A DNA stretch of 6,871 bases from Candidatus Omnitrophota bacterium (GTDB taxonomy: Bacteria > Omnitrophota > Gorgyraeia > Gygaellales > Profunditerraquicolaceae): the NCBI GenBank assembly GCA_028687525.1, contig JAQTZX010000073.1, positions 1 through 6,871 of the forward strand. Direction: 5' to 3'. Under the pieces are notes generated by a model. It was given only the letters and a program-made list of their open reading frames with translations, was not told the origin of the DNA and did no database searches. The translations under genes were made by a program, and so were the position numbers. Every line of letters starts with the position of its first letter. Positions within the stretch are counted from its first letter, which is position 1. This document shows positions 5,545 to 6,871 of this stretch, piece by piece.

Positions 5545-6651
5545 CTATCTCGGTACCGGCCTGCTCAACGCCGCTTCAATAGCACGGGAACGGTCATTGT
5601 CAAAATCCGGAGTGGTATTTTCCAACTGCTGTTTCCCGGAAGCCACCGCGTCAAGGCTTTGCGCGATAGCCTGCGCTTTCTTTTGGAGGTCATTCTTTAC
5701 GGAAGGCTGAGAACCGGGGGAATCCGGAATCCGGGGAGCGGATTTCTCCGATAAACCTTCGGTTACGTCTTTAGAAGTAAACAATACCAGCCTGGGCTTG
5801 CCGGAAAGAGTAATCTTTCTTGTGGCCGAAGAATAAACCGCTTCATCACTGTAAGAAACATTCTCGCCCCTGAATATCCTTACGTTCCCGCGCGCCACTA
5901 TCCTGTCTATCTGGTTGCCCATCATCTCCGAGCCGGGACCGGGACTTTGCGGTTTCGCCTCCTTGTTCCGGGAAAAATACACATCCATGGTATCACTTTT
6001 AATATTGGAATCCTTCATATCCACGATAACGTTATTCTTAAAGGTAGCCATGTTGTTTTGATAATCCACCTCCAGCGGCCCGTCACAGGTAATCACGATT
6101 TCTTTCAGGCTTTCCTCTTTTTTTGTCTCAACGGCGTTATTATCGATCTTGACCACCACGTCTTTCTCAAGATTGACCCGGTTCATGTCCGGCCTGCCCG
6201 ATGCCCCTACCGACGTTGCGGTCATGTTGCTGCGTTCGATATTGACGATATCCCTGGTCTCCAACAGCTGGGCCTTCCGGTCCCAATTCAGGGAATCCGT
6301 GGTCATTCTGGTGCCGGAAGCGGTGGTTACGATCACGTTATCTTCAAGGTGCACGGTATCTTTCGACTTATCGAAATCGCCTTTGTCCGCGGTCAGTTTT
6401 ATCTCGTCGTTATCGGAATAGAAATTGCCCTCGATACTGTTCAACTTGATCACTTCGTCATTGGTTATATCCGCCGATTTTCCCGCGAGGTCCCAGTCTT
6501 TTTTACCTTTTTCTCCGAAACCGGAAATGGAAAAATCCCTGATCTGCTGCTGCGCATCCTGATCTCCGCCGCTCCGGGAATACGCGTCCGTTCCGAAAAC
6601 AATAACGCAGAATACGGCTGCTGCCGCCGTCAAAAAAGTTCTAAAGATCAT
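5545..6651 (-). CDS. LptC-LptA (OstA-like) fusion, periplasmic LPS transport bridge protein
   Basis: This 368-aa protein appears to combine two Lpt components. Residues 7-25 form a hydrophobic membrane anchor or signal peptide; cleavage after S25 is possible. Residues about 35-165 read as LptC: QIRDFSISGFG and WDLAGKSADI are followed by repeated short beta strands of the beta-jellyroll (LEDNVIVTTASGTRMTTDSL). Residues about 181-291 read as LptA/OstA: ITCDGPLEVDYQNNMATFKNNVIV, then SDTMDVYFS, then IDRIVARGNVRIFRGENVSYSDEAVY. A polar, proline- and glutamine-bearing tail at 292-368 matches nothing I recognise. It sits between kdsC and lptB, where separate lptC and lptA genes are usual. The ATG at 6651 overlaps the kdsC end by 11 nt; an in-frame TGA 9 nt upstream excludes earlier starts. 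The nearest Shine-Dalgarno-like runs are either too close (AAGGGG) or rather far (GGGAGG, 12 nt), so coupling to kdsC is likely. Confidence 0.85.
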   Translation of the reverse strand: MIFRTFLTAAAAVFCVIVFGTDAYSRSGGDQDAQQQIRDFSISGFGEKGKKDWDLAGKSADITNDEVIKLNSIEGNFYSDNDEIKLTADKGDFDKSKDTVHLEDNVIVTTASGTRMTTDSLNWDRKAQLLETRDIVNIERSNMTATSVGASGRPDMNRVNLEKDVVVKIDNNAVETKKEESLKEIVITCDGPLEVDYQNNMATFKNNVIVDMKDSNIKSDTMDVYFSRNKEAKPQSPGPGSEMMGNQIDRIVARGNVRIFRGENVSYSDEAVYSSATRKITLSGKPRLVLFTSKDVTEGLSEKSAPRIPDSPGSQPSVKNDLQKKAQAIAQSLDAVASGKQQLENTTPDFDNDRSRAIEAALSRPVPR

Positions 6652-6871
6652 ACCCCTTCACTGCCTCCCGCCATTTATCCTGGGACTTAAGAATTATTTC
6701 TATCACTTCCCGCACCGCGCCCCTGCCCCCGGCTTTAAAAGTAATATAGGCCGCCGCCGCTTTTATCTCGGCGCAGGCGTTGGAAACAGCTACCGGAAAA
6801 CCGACCCGCCGCATCATGCATAAATCCACCAGATCATCCCCGATAAAACATATATCGTCTTTGCCGATACC
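6641..6871 (-). CDS. kdsC: 3-deoxy-D-manno-octulosonate 8-phosphate phosphatase, C-terminal part
   Basis: Only the last 76 codons are present; the gene continues past the right edge and the frame is open to the end. KdsC is a small HAD-superfamily phosphatase that dephosphorylates Kdo-8-phosphate on the way to the Kdo of the LPS inner core. The visible part holds the HAD motif IV acidic cluster in CFIGDDLVDL. The family's LRRVG-type segment (here MMRRVGFPVAVSNA), then EIKAAAAYIT and GGRGAVREVIEIIL, follow. The GGRGAVRE segment near the C-terminus is typical of KdsC. The C-terminal tail overlaps the start of the LptC-LptA gene by 11 nt, as expected in a kdsC-lpt operon. It could be the phosphatase domain of a larger fused protein, which the window edge hides. 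Confidence 0.92.
   Translation of the reverse strand, partial: GIGKDDICFIGDDLVDLCMMRRVGFPVAVSNACAEIKAAAAYITFKAGGRGAVREVIEIILKSQDKWREAVKGYDL

Noticed and set aside
5947..6690. A 247-codon open frame on the plus strand
   Set aside because: It lies wholly antisense to the LptC-LptA gene and the kdsC end, which have clear family motifs. Its translation shows no recognisable domain, and long antisense frames are common opposite genes with this codon use.

Overview
All recognisable genes lie on the minus strand, so the window reads right to left. It holds eight protein genes, six complete and two cut by the window edges. The content is bacterial housekeeping plus lipopolysaccharide export. A Kdo-8-phosphate phosphatase end (kdsC) and Lpt transport genes indicate a diderm (outer-membrane) bacterium. 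The domain architectures are unusual: an LptC-LptA fusion, a trigger factor without its PPIase domain, and an AGXT-type aminotransferase beside serA. Together they suggest an uncultivated lineage, possibly Omnitrophota or a neighbour. That placement is inference from memory and gene style only.

Right block (about 6871 to 4800): the kdsC 3' end overlaps by 11 nt a 368-aa protein that reads as LptC followed by an LptA/OstA-type domain. After 22 nt comes lptB. This is the classical kdsC-lptC-lptA-lptB order with the two periplasmic genes merged. The block makes Kdo for the LPS core and drives LPS transport from the inner membrane.

Spacer 4572-4799 (228 nt): palindromes and a weak terminator-like hairpin follow lptB. 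Then come two facing arrays of a CGTAA-centred heptamer, forming an imperfect 33-bp inverted repeat that ends about 6 nt upstream of the ribosome binding site of the next gene.

Middle block (4571 to 3044): a short trigger factor (292 aa) precedes clpP, with a 37-nt gap. Co-translational folding and proteolysis are paired here as in many bacteria, but clpX does not follow.

Left block (2902 to 1): after a 141-nt spacer with three TTAAC repeats at exact 10-bp spacing come a class V (serine-pyruvate/alanine-glyoxylate type) aminotransferase, serA 22 nt later, and, through an ATGA stop/start overlap, the 5' end of an exported metallophosphoesterase-like gene. The aminotransferase-serA pair suggests serine biosynthesis with a non-canonical phosphoserine aminotransferase, or serine/glyoxylate metabolism.

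I found no tRNA, rRNA, CRISPR array, transposase or phage gene. I see no wholly new multi-gene system. The most notable points are the domain rearrangements in two core proteins and the repeat element placed against the trigger-factor ribosome binding site.
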